The notes under the pieces: model-generated | Databases searched by the model: none | Told to the model about the DNA's origin: nothing | The model's input: only the letters and a program-made list of their open reading frames with translations | Part shown: in pieces, positions 22,193-32,717 of the stretch | How the letters are laid out: every line of letters starts with the position of its first letter | Position numbering within the stretch: position 1 is the stretch's first letter | Translations under genes and position numbers: made by a program | Origin: Charina bottae | Lineage: Eukaryota > Chordata > Lepidosauria > Squamata > Charinaidae | Reading direction: 5' to 3' | NCBI GenBank assembly: GCA_023362775.1 | Contig: JALMGJ010000015.1 | Coordinates: 5,291,001-5,355,000 of the forward strand | DNA length: 64,000 nucleotides

Positions 22193-23917
22193 TTATGGGG
22201 ATTGCTATCCAACAGATGTGAAAGGCACCAATCTGAAGCAGTGCTAATCCACTGCTAACATTCCTGCTACCCATTTGCTACAATCTTATCTTCTGGGACC
22301 TTTTGCCATTGATATGGGCTTCTCTTCTGCAACCATGACTCAGTCAATGCTTTCAGAAGAAACCAGTCAGCATCAATGACAGGCTTCAACAGGTATCTAG
22401 TAGCTACTGAGACTTGATGGCCTATGTTGTCATCATTTTGTTTCATATTATTTTTCGTTGTTTTTTTTTCATGTAAACCCCTCTGGATTTATTTTTTTAA
22501 TTTTTGGGATTGAGAGATATCTACTGAATATTTAAAAGGAACAAACAAATTCCACAAAGATGTGGAATGATCCATAGTTTTAGTCTGCTTGAGGTTTCAT
22601 TGTCCTGAATAATGCCACTTTCTTGGCTATAAACATGTTCCCTACTGTTTTCTCCTTTAACTCAAGCTCATTTATCAGTAATCTAAATAGCACCTGACCC
22701 CTACAGGTGAGAAAATCATCAAGGACCATAGTGAAATCCATTTTTCCTTCCATCTCAAAGTTTCAGATTCTCCCCCTGAACTGTTCCAGCTTTTGTTTTA
22801 ATTCTGATCCAAGATTAACTCTGCTAGGACAGGTTCCTGTTTCCTCATAAGTCAATACCGTACTGTCTATGCTTTTGTACGTGAGACAGTCTGATACTAG
22901 ATCAGTCCATTGCAAGATTAAGAGACAATCTCCCATCCAAAAGAGCTTGGCTTCTAATCAGGAGAAAGAAGCAGAAGAACATGAACCTCAATTTGATGGT
23001 ACATAGGCCTTACATTCGATACACAGCAGTCCCTGGAATTCTTTCATAATGGCTTCTTTAGCATTTCTGCAATAAATCTACTTATCAGAAGTTCTTGTAA
23101 CTTTCAGCACCTGCTTATCTGTTTCTAGTCAGCTTGCCAGGAGAAGCTTGACAGCATCTTGCCATTCCCCAAGGGAAAACCTGCTGACTAGGTCTCCAAA
23201 GCAAAAGTCATCATCTTGTACAAGTATCTGCATGACATCCAGGATATGTGCCACTCTTATGCACAAATATCTATCTAGAAGTCCAAGCAACCGACAAGAT
23301 TTCCCACACAAAATATCTTTGCCACAGTCATTAATGCAGCATGCAAGTATTCTCTGCACAAGGGGAAGTATTACGCATAACTGTTATGCACAGAAGTAGG
23401 AGCTGAAGAAGCTGCTGTCTAGGGAATCTTTGAGAAAGCAATTTCCATGCCCAGTTCCAACTTCTCTCCTACCCAGGGCCAAGACCCTTATGCACTCATC
23501 TATTTGTGACTCATCCCCCCTTTCTTCACTTTCAATGTGTCTTCCACCCTTTCCTTACTTCCCCAGAAGTGGGAAGTTAGAAAAAAAGCTATTTTACCAG
23601 CAGACGTGTTGATTACATGTCACCCACATCAAGTCAGAAATTAAATGCCCACTTGTGTGTTTAAAGGGACCCATCTTTAGAAACAAGCATGGAGTCATTT
23701 TGAAGGCAAAGCCTCCGAGCTCTATAATTTTTACCCACCTGTTCCCTGTTATTTATTTAGTGGGTTTTTCAGAAACAGCTGGCAAATCCAGACAAACAGG
23801 ACTTGAAATGACATCTGTCAGTGCTTGAATGCTATTTATTTATTAGGCCCACAAATTTGATTCCACCCTCTCTAAGAGGCACAGGGCCACAAAATAAAGG
23901 GGAGTGAGCCATATGCA
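22193..23917. other. Intronic sequence, nothing recognised
   Basis: 1.7 kb without a supported feature. The open frames near 23129-23399 are overlapping mirror frames on both strands. Confidence 0.4.
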
Positions 23918-23919
23918 CG

Positions 23920-23955
<36 letters not shown>
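23918..23955. repeat. (CA)n microsatellite
   Basis: About 18 acac dinucleotides in a row. Confidence 0.95.
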
Positions 23956-24002
23956 AGGCTTTTCTTTTGAACTCTACTCAGGGGCATCTGCAGGGGAGTT
24001 GA

Positions 24003-24095
24003 AAAAATCAAGATGGCGGCTACAACCGTGCTATTGAAGGGCAGAGCTTCAGTTGAATGGTCGTAGCTACCATCTTCATTTTTTTGATCCTCGGC
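24003..24095. repeat. Short imperfect palindrome
   Basis: Left arm aaaaaatcaagatggcggct with acaacc; right arm ggtcgtagctaccatcttca with tttttttga. About 25-bp arms around a 35-bp loop. A partner-like sequence, gacaagatggcgaccacaac, lies near 42716, so this is likely a short interspersed DNA repeat of unknown family. Confidence 0.55.
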
Positions 24096-25332
24096 AATGT
24101 ATGTCCCTGCCCATATTAATATAAACATAGGCAAGTGAGGCAACACACATGGTTCTTCCATCAACCCATTTAATGGAATATTAACTGAGGTTCCCCATTG
24201 GGTCATCCATTTCCATCCTCTGTGGTTTAAAGAAAGAGGCCCTAATTTTGAATTTTGGCTGCACCGAGTAAATAATGTTTACAAATCAGTAACAACAAGA
24301 ATTGCAAAAAGAACAAGAACGTCCTGCTTCGTTCCACAGGAAAGACATAGAACAGTAAAAGCTTAAATAAAAGAAATGATAAAATCATTCCCCAAAAAAA
24401 AACATTTTCCATATAATATCACAGAGAAAGTAATTTAAAAAGAGAATGTTGGAAATCATTTTCCAGAAACAGATAGACTGGAAACCAGTAGATATAGGAA
24501 CCTCTTATCAGTGAGGTCAAGATAAGCAACTTATGCAATGGGGGAAACTTTTATTTTCTGATATATTTTCAGGCTTTGAAATGCATACTTAAATTAGGAA
24601 AGGAGTGTGTTTCAAGCACTGAAAATAATTGTGCAGACTTAAATAGAATTAAGTCTGATGGGTTGTCTACAGTCGCATTAGGCATAACTTTGGCCCAGTG
24701 CCCACTGTGGGAATGAGAGCATGTACTGGGCACTCTCACAATATGTCTGCCATAGTGGCTGGACTAGTCACAAAATGCCCATTTACCTGAAGGCAAATGG
24801 TGAAGTTGCATCCCACCTCCGCATACTGGATTCTCTCTTCCATCCGAGTGTTCCTTAATTGTTTTTCTGGATAAATTGTGAATTTCCAAGGGAATCTGTC
24901 AGCTACATCCATGTACTCTTTTTATTTTCTAGTGTAGCTTGATGACCTACAGAAGTTCCATACGGGTTAAGATAATATTAGAGTTTCCTCCTTTGCTTTA
25001 CCCTATATGTGCCACAGGGCCCTGAACTGTTTAAGTTGAAGGACACTTAGAACTTCTGAAGATAACAGAAAGCTGGGCAGATGGGTCTCCAAACTGAATG
25101 TCCACAAGCTTTCTGGGTTTGCCTTTCCAGCTGCCCTGCTTCTTGCCATTGCTCTGAATTGCTAGTATAGGAAGGCTTCAGATGAGTGAACTGCTTAGCC
25201 TTGATCAGCCAAACATAGGTTTGATTGGGTGAGACGTTATGCCAATGCAAAGAAAAGTTAGATGCAGCTGGTCAGTGCAAGAGGAGGCAACAGGCTTTGT
25301 CTAGTTTTAACACTGTGGACAGCTCCTGGTTC
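24096..25332. other. Intronic sequence, nothing recognised
   Basis: No repeat or exon identified. Confidence 0.4.
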
Positions 25333-25607
25333 TTCTTTATCAGAGCTTTCCAAACTTTTCATGTTGGTGACACACTTTTTAGACATGCATCATTTCGCAA
25401 CACACTCTTACAGCAGGGCACAAGGCAGACACTAGGACCTGCACAGAATCACAGCAGGTTTGGAGGCAGCCAGGCACAAGGCAGGCACTAGGACCTGCAC
25501 GGAATCCTGGCAGGGCTCGGAGGCAGCAGCAGCCACGACACACCCAGACACTGCAGCCGACACACTAACATGTCCAGACACACAGTTTGGAAATCTCTGT
25601 TCTTTAT
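25333..25607. mobile_element. hAT non-autonomous element, 259 bp, with 8-bp TSD
   Basis: Perfect 8-bp duplications ttctttat (25333-25340, 25600-25607) flank 25341-25599. The ends cagagctttccaaac and gtttggaaatctctg are inverted. The internal caaggcag, cactaggacctgcac blocks are partly duplicated. The copy at 53831-54089 has exactly the same length in the other orientation. Confidence 0.95.
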
Positions 25608-25683
25608 AGTGAGTTTCCTGTAGTTGTTTCTCCTAACAGACCCTCATACTGAGAAGAATAACAGCGGAATAAGATGGCTGAGA

Positions 25684-25834
25684 AACTAGAACAGTGTTTC
25701 TCAACCTTGGCAGCTTGAAGATGTGTGGACTTCAACTCCTAGAATTCTCCAGCCAGCCATGCTGGCTGGGGAATTCTGGGAGTTGAAGTCCACACATCTT
25801 CAAGTTGCCAAGGTTGAGAAACACTGAACTAGAG
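25684..25834. mobile_element. hAT-like palindromic MITE with 8-bp TSD
   Basis: aactagaa/aactagag (25684-25691, 25827-25834) flank 25692-25826. The whole 135-bp element is a near-perfect palindrome: cagtgtttctcaaccttggc at one end and its complement at the other, centred near 25755. Confidence 0.93.
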
Positions 25835-27690
25835 GGATTTATTTCCAAACTATGTGTAAACTCAAGAAGTCCAGAAAATAAGGGTAAATGCTCAAACACA
25901 TAATGCATGCACCAAAGAGGGCAAAACAATTTGCACCAGAAGCCTTTCTACCATTGCTAATACTGAACTCCAGCTGAATACTTCCCTCTTAATTAAAAAT
26001 GAAATAAATGGTCCTTGCCCAATTTCTCTACCGGTGAGTCAAGTGAGGGATTTCTAAAAGTAATTTGCAAACTGTTCTAATTCAAGATGGAGGGTGGGAT
26101 CTTGGCTCAGATTATGATCCGAGCCAGAGCAGAATTTTGGAGGGGAATGGGGCTGTAATTGCAAACATCACCAATTTACTATGCCACAGCAGGTAAATAC
26201 GATCTTCAGGAACTTAATTAGTAAAAAAATCACTGGAAAAACAACATTTTGATTGAATAATACGGAAAGGCCATCTATAGATAGGTTCCTTTTTGTTTCT
26301 TGTCTTAGAATCATCATAGGTGTTAAAATGAAGCTGTAAGCTGCTGAAGATCACCTCCATCAGTTAGAATTTGCCTTGACCAATTTAATCAAGATAAGCT
26401 TTCATTTATGACTTCTTAATTTTATGGAACCAACACATAGGAAATAAGAAGAAGTGAGAAAAATAACAAGGGGAGGAAAGAAAAAGGAACAAAGGAAGGT
26501 TTTGCTGACTATTTAAATGCATTTGTTTTTATTTTTTGGAAAAGATGCCACAGTTGACGGCTTTTAAACTATCCTACTGACATAGGCACCATGATGTCAT
26601 TGCACAAATCACGTTATTTGCACATGAGGCCACTTATCTTCCTTTGCTCCCTCTTATGGATGTTCTTTTCTACTGACTGAACAAAGCATGCCAATGGCTT
26701 ATTATGATCTGGCTTCATTTAGGCTTCTCCAAGCTGGTGTCCTTCAAATGGATTGAACTATAGTTCCCAGAATTTACAGCCAGAATGGCCAATCGTTGGG
26801 CAGTCTGGAAATTCTATAAGACACTTACTTTTCTTTGGAATGGAAAGCATTCCAAAAGAGGGTGGAGAAGATAGGGTACCAAGATGAGAGGAAAAGTGGT
26901 TTGCTAGAGGATTTTTGAACAGAAAACCAGGTCAAGATTCATCTAGTCATGTTTCCAGATATCTCTAAAAACCCATAATCCAAACTTGATGATGAACCAG
27001 GGTTTATCCCTGGCTACCCATAGTATCTGAGGATACACTGTTTCCTGAGAGATGTCACAAGCCTCTTTATCTTGCCTTGGATCTTTGCTCCAACTAGGAC
27101 AACATTATTTTTATTTATTTCCTGCTGGCTTGCTTTATAAATGCATATTCTGTCCATTCAAATACAAGTTAAAAATCATCCAGACTATTATCTAATCCTG
27201 GGACCCCCAATGTGGTAGCATCGGTATGACCAGGGAAACTCCCTGGAGCACTTCTCTCCCATTAAACATTGTCATTTAACAGTAGCTTTCAGGCCACATC
27301 AAAGGTGCGCCCCACATCAAGTTCTTTTTCCACCTGCGTGCATGCCCACCTGTCCTGAGGAGATAAGCATAAGCTCAGGTGGCTGAAGGTAACTTAGGAA
27401 ATGAGAAGAGATGACGAGGTGCATTTATGTGGGTTCCCTTTTTGGTGAGAGCATCTACCCCATGTCTTCCTAACTCCAAAGTCCTCCAGCATCCCAAAAC
27501 GCATTCATTTATTTAACAATGCTCACCTTCTCTCCCATTAAACATAGTTGTTTTTACAGTAGCTTTCAGGCCACATCTAAGGTGCACCCCACATCTAATA
27601 ATTTTAGGAGGTGCCATGGGATCCAGGGGCTGCAGGCTGTCTACCTCATGTATTTATTTTGGGGGGTTAGATGCCTTTCATTCAAGAGCA
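25835..27690. other. Intronic sequence with a local direct repeat
   Basis: Mostly unrecognised. 26740-26830 carries a weak copy of the amniote repeat with core gaactatagttcccagaatt. A block of about 70 bp beginning cttctctcccattaaacat occurs at about 27252-27322 and again at about 27529-27598. Confidence 0.5.
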
Positions 27691-27875
27691 AAAGGAGGTT
27701 TCCTCCTCCTATTTTTCCCCACACCAACAAACCTGTGAAGTAAGCTGGGCTTAGAGAGAGTGACTGGCCCAGAGTCACCCAGGGAATTTCCATGGCTGAA
27801 GGAGGACTTCAGTGTGGGTCTTCCTGCTCTTACCCAAACTCCTATATCACAATGGCTCATTGACTGTAGCTCTCT
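27691..27875 (-). mobile_element. CORE/MIR-like tRNA-derived SINE fragment
   Basis: Reverse orientation. gactggcccagagtcaccca corresponds to the core of the SINE at 5337-5866, and tttccccacaccaacaaacc to its 3' part. The head near 27850 is degenerate. Confidence 0.65.
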
Positions 27876-28254
27876 AGGACTTCTTCCAGCTTCTTCTAGA
27901 GATGCTGAGGAATGAACCTGCACATTCCAACTCTGATGGATGGCCTTTCCCCCAAGGGTCTATGTGTCAGATAAAAGCATGCCAGTTCATCACCTGAGAG
28001 GTGGCTTTCCTTTAGAGCAGCCTTTCCCATCCTCTTAGTACAAGACCGTCTTGCTCGAAGACTCTTGTTTCCAGTAACAACTTTGGAGTTTTCAGCATCA
28101 GGGAGTTTTCTGTGTAGTTCTCTAGAAGGTCTTACGCATGTCCCTGTTTTATGGGGTTCTGGCCTCCCTATTGTTCTTGGGTTGCAGAAGGGAGATGGAC
28201 CTATTTGGGGCAGAAACTAACCAGCCCCCTGCCACTGAAGTGAACATTCACAAA

Positions 28255-28255
<1 letters not shown>

Positions 28256-28301
<46 letters not shown>
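28256..28301. repeat. (GT)n microsatellite
   Basis: About 22 tgtg dinucleotides in a row. Confidence 0.95.
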
Positions 28302-29049
28302 ACATTACAAAACTCAAAAGGCCTTTTGTCAAAGATGCTTAGGAGATACATCCATTGAGGTGTTTGGGTGGGACAGTTGGGTCTGATTAAATTCAAACAT
28401 TCAAACATATTCATAAAACAAATTTGTTTTGATTCAGGCATCCACCTAGAGTTGGCCTTGAACCTACAAACTATACTCAATTTAATTTGGACCAATTTGG
28501 TCTATTACAAGGTGCGTATCTATGGAAACTATCCAGGTTGGTCCAAATCATTCAATTGAATTTAACAAATCAAATCAATCCTCAGCTTGATTTGCTGAAG
28601 CCATGTGATGCTCCAATCATTCCTAATGGATTCAGAGCATCAGGCCTATGGAGTGTGTGTTTTCAGCTCACTAGGGTTTCGTCTACTCTTTTCCTCGCAA
28701 ATTCTTGAATGATGTAATCCAGGTGACACAATTTGTATAGGTGCACATACGTGTGTCTTTTGCTCCCCTATCCTTTCTTGCTTTATTATCCAAGATGCTG
28801 GGAACACTCCAGGTAATTACCTTCTGAATGAGTTAAGGATTCATCTCTGTTAATGGATCCCTCACAGATGAAAAATATATTTATATTGTATACAACAAAA
28901 AAATTCCAATCATGATTAAATTTGTATGGTACACCAATGCAGAAATCTTCATCATAAGCTAGCAATACAAATGGCCAGGAATGGGGGGGGGGGGCAGGGA
29001 GAAATTTACCTGAAGGCAAGAAGACCCACCCTAATTACTCAGGTGGTAA
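28302..29049. other. Intronic sequence with a G10 run
   Basis: Nothing recognised except the G run near 28984-28993. Confidence 0.4.
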
Positions 29050-29345
29050 ATATGAGCTAATGAGCTCATTTTACTTTATTGTAAGACTACATTAACAGAA
29101 TCTTGCAAGTCTGAAAGTACAAACCTCCCACCCTCCCTATTTACTGCCAGAGTAGTTAGGGCAGGTCCTACCTAAGTTTCTTTCTCTGGCCGTTACTCAG
29201 TTGCGGGCTCCTTCCTCTTTTATCTGATCGTACCCTAGGCGGCATCTCTTCCCCTCGTCTTCCAAGGTGATCCTCACATTCCATCACAATATAAATCTGG
29301 CCAGATTCCTATCTTCTGCAGTAAATCTTCCCCATTACAAGAGGG
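29050..29345 (+). mobile_element. Half copy of the long inverted-repeat element
   Basis: Matches one arm of 16497-17812 from atgagctcattttactttat through gaatcttgcaagtctgaaag, tctctggccgttactcag and tcttccaaggtgatcctcac. It stops near the centre of the palindrome, so only one arm is present. Confidence 0.65.
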
Positions 29346-29362
29346 CTATCCATAATAAAATA

Positions 29363-29865
29363 ATAATCAAATTTGGAAAAGCAAGGATGTCAGCTTGAAG
29401 ACTAAGTGTAGACTAGTCCGCACTATCGTGTTCCCCGTAACTACTTATGGCTGTGAAAGCTGGACGATGAAAAAGTTGGATAGAAGGAAAATTGATTCTT
29501 TTGAACTATGGTGTTGGAGGAGGCTCTTGAGAATCCCTTGGACTGCAAAGATAACGAATAAAGAAGTGTTGAAGCACATAAAACCGAACATGTCACTAGA
29601 AGGAAAAATAACGAAACTTAGACTTAGTTACTTCGGTCATGTCATGAGATCAACATCGTTGGAGAAAGATGTTATGCTTGGAACAGTCAGTGGCAAAAGA
29701 CGAGGACGCCAAAGAACGCGCTGGTTGGATGTAATCAAAGCACAGGCCAAAATTTAAAGCAACTGAAAGAAGCTGTACAAGATCACAAATCATGGAGAGA
29801 GCTGGCTTATGGAATCGCCAAGGGTCGGATATGACTGAATGGATAATTCGATTCGATCCGTAATA
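29363..29865 (+). mobile_element. RTE LINE 3' fragment (same subfamily as 7.15-10.45 kb)
   Basis: Begins at aatttggaaaagcaaggatg and runs to ggatataactga-type tail attcgattcgatcc. The 120-codon open frame (29395-29757) contains YGCESWTMKKLDRRKIDSFE, LRIPWTAKITNKEV, LSYFGHVMRS and KRRGRQRTRW, the C-terminal part of the RTE reverse transcriptase. Strongly 5'-truncated. Confidence 0.9.
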
Positions 29866-30929
29866 AAAGCCACTTATCGACCTGAGCCTCCTCCTTGAAT
29901 CTACTCAGCTAAGTTCATGTGTCCATGTTGGCATTTTTGCAGAGAGATGTAGTGCCATGGCCAGGGTGAAGCTCTGAGAAACAGGGAAAGACAGAAGCCA
30001 CTGGGCATTCTGCCAGCCTCTGCCTGTCCCCAAAGTACAAAATCCAAGGTGAGGGGGCACCATGCCTTTCTCCGCTTTAAGCTGGAAACCCAGTTAGCCC
30101 AACTGGCAAGCAAGATGGCAGGTACTGGGCAGGGTGAACACTTTCCATCAGAAATTGATGAATGGAGACAAATGGGGGCTGGCAGAAACAGAGAGATGCC
30201 CCTGCCTCGTCTTGCTGAGTGGCCTTCCAGCAAAAAGGAAGAGGGCACACACCCTTTGGAGTCTACTGGAAGCAAGGAAGAAAGGCAACTGCTTGGTGGT
30301 CATTGTCATCACACAGCCAGCAACTGGGAAATCCAGGAATCAGTAACATTGACCCCATGTTACTAATCGAAACAGGCTTCTCTGGCAAGGCTGAGTTGAA
30401 ACCAGTTATAGAGGCACCGAAGAATCCAGGAACTTCTGATATGTAATTTTACCGTAAGAAAGCTAAGAAGCTTTGATGAAAGAATTCCAATGACTACTGT
30501 GCATCAGAAGCAGTCTCTGGAATTTATCAAGAAATCAAAGTTCATATTTTCGTTCCTCTTTTTCCCATTCAAGCTATGCCCCAGGCTGGGAAAAAGCTCT
30601 CTTTGGGGCAAAAACCTGGTTTCCACATATTTCTTGTTTGGGGAACAGGTTGGAGATAAGTCTGTTTTCTTCTGACTGTGGGAGAATGAACTCTCACTCT
30701 CTCAAAGACAGAGAGGACCACTTGGAGATAGTGATTTGGACCTGGAATGGAAATGTCATTGTATGACTGACTACATCCCAAGGTGGGTCCTTGTGCCATC
30801 TGCTTGCATCCAACATGGCCATGTTGAAGGGAGGTAGGAGAACTCACAGATATAGTGGGAAGGAAGTCACATGATGAATAATCAAGAGCTGAATATGTAG
30901 TTTTCTTGGCAAGAAGTGGCTTGCCCTTG
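29866..30929. other. Intronic sequence, nothing recognised
   Basis: Open frames at 30049-30446 in three phases and on the opposite strand show no domain and are not called. Confidence 0.4.
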
Positions 30930-31064
30930 CCGCCGTCTTCTTAGGGCTGAGAGGGAAGGACTGGCCCAAGGTCACCCGGCTGGCTTCGTGCCTAAGGTGG
31001 GACTAGAACTTCTGGTCTCCTGGTTTCTAGCCTGGTGCTTTAACCACTACACCAACCTGGCCCT
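30930..31064 (-). mobile_element. CORE/MIR-like tRNA-derived SINE fragment
   Basis: Contains ggactggcccaaggtcaccc and, at 30999-31062, the tRNA-like head read on the - strand: ggccaggttggtgtagtggt then gttctagtccc. The head segment is identical over more than 60 bp to the 77-bp insert at 36642-36718. Confidence 0.8.
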
Positions 31065-32138
31065 TTTTGAAATTTTAAATACTGTATTTTAAGACGCCAG
31101 AGGTTGATTTCTGCAAATTTGAGTACTCTTCCATTTAGCTAGTTGAATTTTCATAGTTCTGTTTTTAAGTTCTTGTTCTGGGTCTAATTGGCTACTCTTG
31201 TCTTATTTTTGCATTTTATTCTTCTACAAGAAATTGCCTCCCTCCCTGTCTCCCATTGCTTGGTAGATTTTTTCTCCCCCCTGTCACTGTTGTCATCTCC
31301 CTGTCCTCTTGTTCGTTTTCTATAGGCTGCTTCCATCTGGTGGCCTTTTTGCAGCTAGGAGACAAGCTGTTGCCTTGGTAACAAAGCCCTTTAGATGGTT
31401 GGAGGCCAGGGACCACTCAGCATGGATGGGGAGGGGGGAACCGTGCTATTTTTCTTATTCAGACAAAGATCCAGAACTCTGGTTGCTAATGGAGAAAGTG
31501 GCCACCAGAGAGGGACTGAGTCTGCACTTCTCTGGCACTAGCTTCTTTCATCAAGGTGTTCTGTCCTACCTTTTCCTTCGTGGTGCATCACTGGCAAAAT
31601 ATCCTCCAGGAAATTGGGACTGCCAGGGATATTTTCTCAAAAAGAAAAAGTTGGAGCCCGTCCTGTCTAAGCAGAATAGAAGGAAGGACTGTTCTTTTGG
31701 GTCATTCCATGCTTGCACCCAGTCATGGTACAAACATGTCCTGGCAACCTCTGTTTTCTGTGTCCCCAAGGCAGTTGCCTCCATCTCATCCCCGATGCCT
31801 GCAATGCAATGAACCAGGCTTAAGCTGCCCTTAATTGCACCAGCATTGAGACAGTCCTTTCTCATACCCTTCATACGCCACCCAAGGGTAGCCTTAAGGT
31901 GAAAAAATATGTTAGGCTTTGTCACCTATCTCTGTAGAGAAGGCCCAGGGACCTGGCAGTGACTGGGAACCAAGGCAACAGAGAATAGGAAAGGGATTGG
32001 CAATGGTGACATCCAATTTCATGCCGGTGTTGTCTTCTACCAGCTCAAGAATAGGGGTCAGCACTTCAGCTGGGGCCCAGGTCCTTAAAAAGGATGGATG
32101 GAGCTTCAGAACCATGCAATTGTTCCCTAGTAGTGAAA
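31065..32138. other. Intronic sequence, nothing recognised
   Basis: A 167-codon frame (31309-31812, +) is long for this region but has a comparable frame opposite (31566-31925, -), no domain, and no splice context that stands out. It is not called as an exon. Confidence 0.4.
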
Positions 32139-32315
32139 GACTGAGGGCAAAAGGAGAAGGGGACGGCAGAGGATGAGATGGTTGGATAGCATCACCGATG
32201 GAATGAACATGAATTTGAGTAAACTCCGGGAGACAGTGGAGGACAGGAAGGCCTGGCGTGCTATGGTCCATGGGGTCACGAAGAGTCGGACACGACTAAA
32301 CGACTGAACAACAAA
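32139..32315 (+). mobile_element. BovB-related RTE 3' fragment (second subfamily)
   Basis: From the lysine/arginine-rich stretch near 32150 (aaaaggagaaggggacggca) through gatgagatggttggatagca to the tail gagtcggacacgactaaac. It is the 3' end of the subfamily at 38026-38430, distinguished by acgactgaacaac rather than acgaataaacaac. Confidence 0.88.
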
Positions 32316-32556
32316 AGTGAATATATGTCTGGTTCCACAGACTAGATGGCAGATGTATAAGGAATTAGCACTCCAGTGCTATGCAAAAGGATTAAGTTCC
32401 ACTGATTTCAAAGGCATTCAATATGTGCTAATTGCTTAAAACAGAGGTGCCCAGTGCAAGGCACTCAAAAGCCTTACCTGTTGCTCCTAGAGATCTCCAA
32501 AACCTGTGACTGTGCTGATTTTTTATTTTATTTTTAATTGGCTGAAAGGGGGGGAT

Positions 32557-32660
32557 TAAATACGATTTAAATTAAATTAAATTAAATTAAATTAAATTAA
32601 ATTAAATAATTAAAATTTAAATTGATTTAAATTTAAAATTTAAAAATTTAAAGACTAAAT
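32557..32660. repeat. AT-rich (AAATT)n tract at BovB 5' end
   Basis: About nine aaatt pentamers followed by looser ttaaattt-type sequence. The flanks both read taaatacgat (about 32557 and 32655), so the tract may have grown by slippage between these direct repeats. Confidence 0.8.
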
Positions 32661-32717
32661 ACGATCCCTGGGGAAGGTAATGGCAACCCACCCCATTATT
32701 CTTGCCGTGAAAACTAA

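Noticed and set aside
31309..31812. 167-codon + strand frame
   Set aside because: No recognisable domain, an equally long overlapping - strand frame, and no convincing splice sites; treated as chance.
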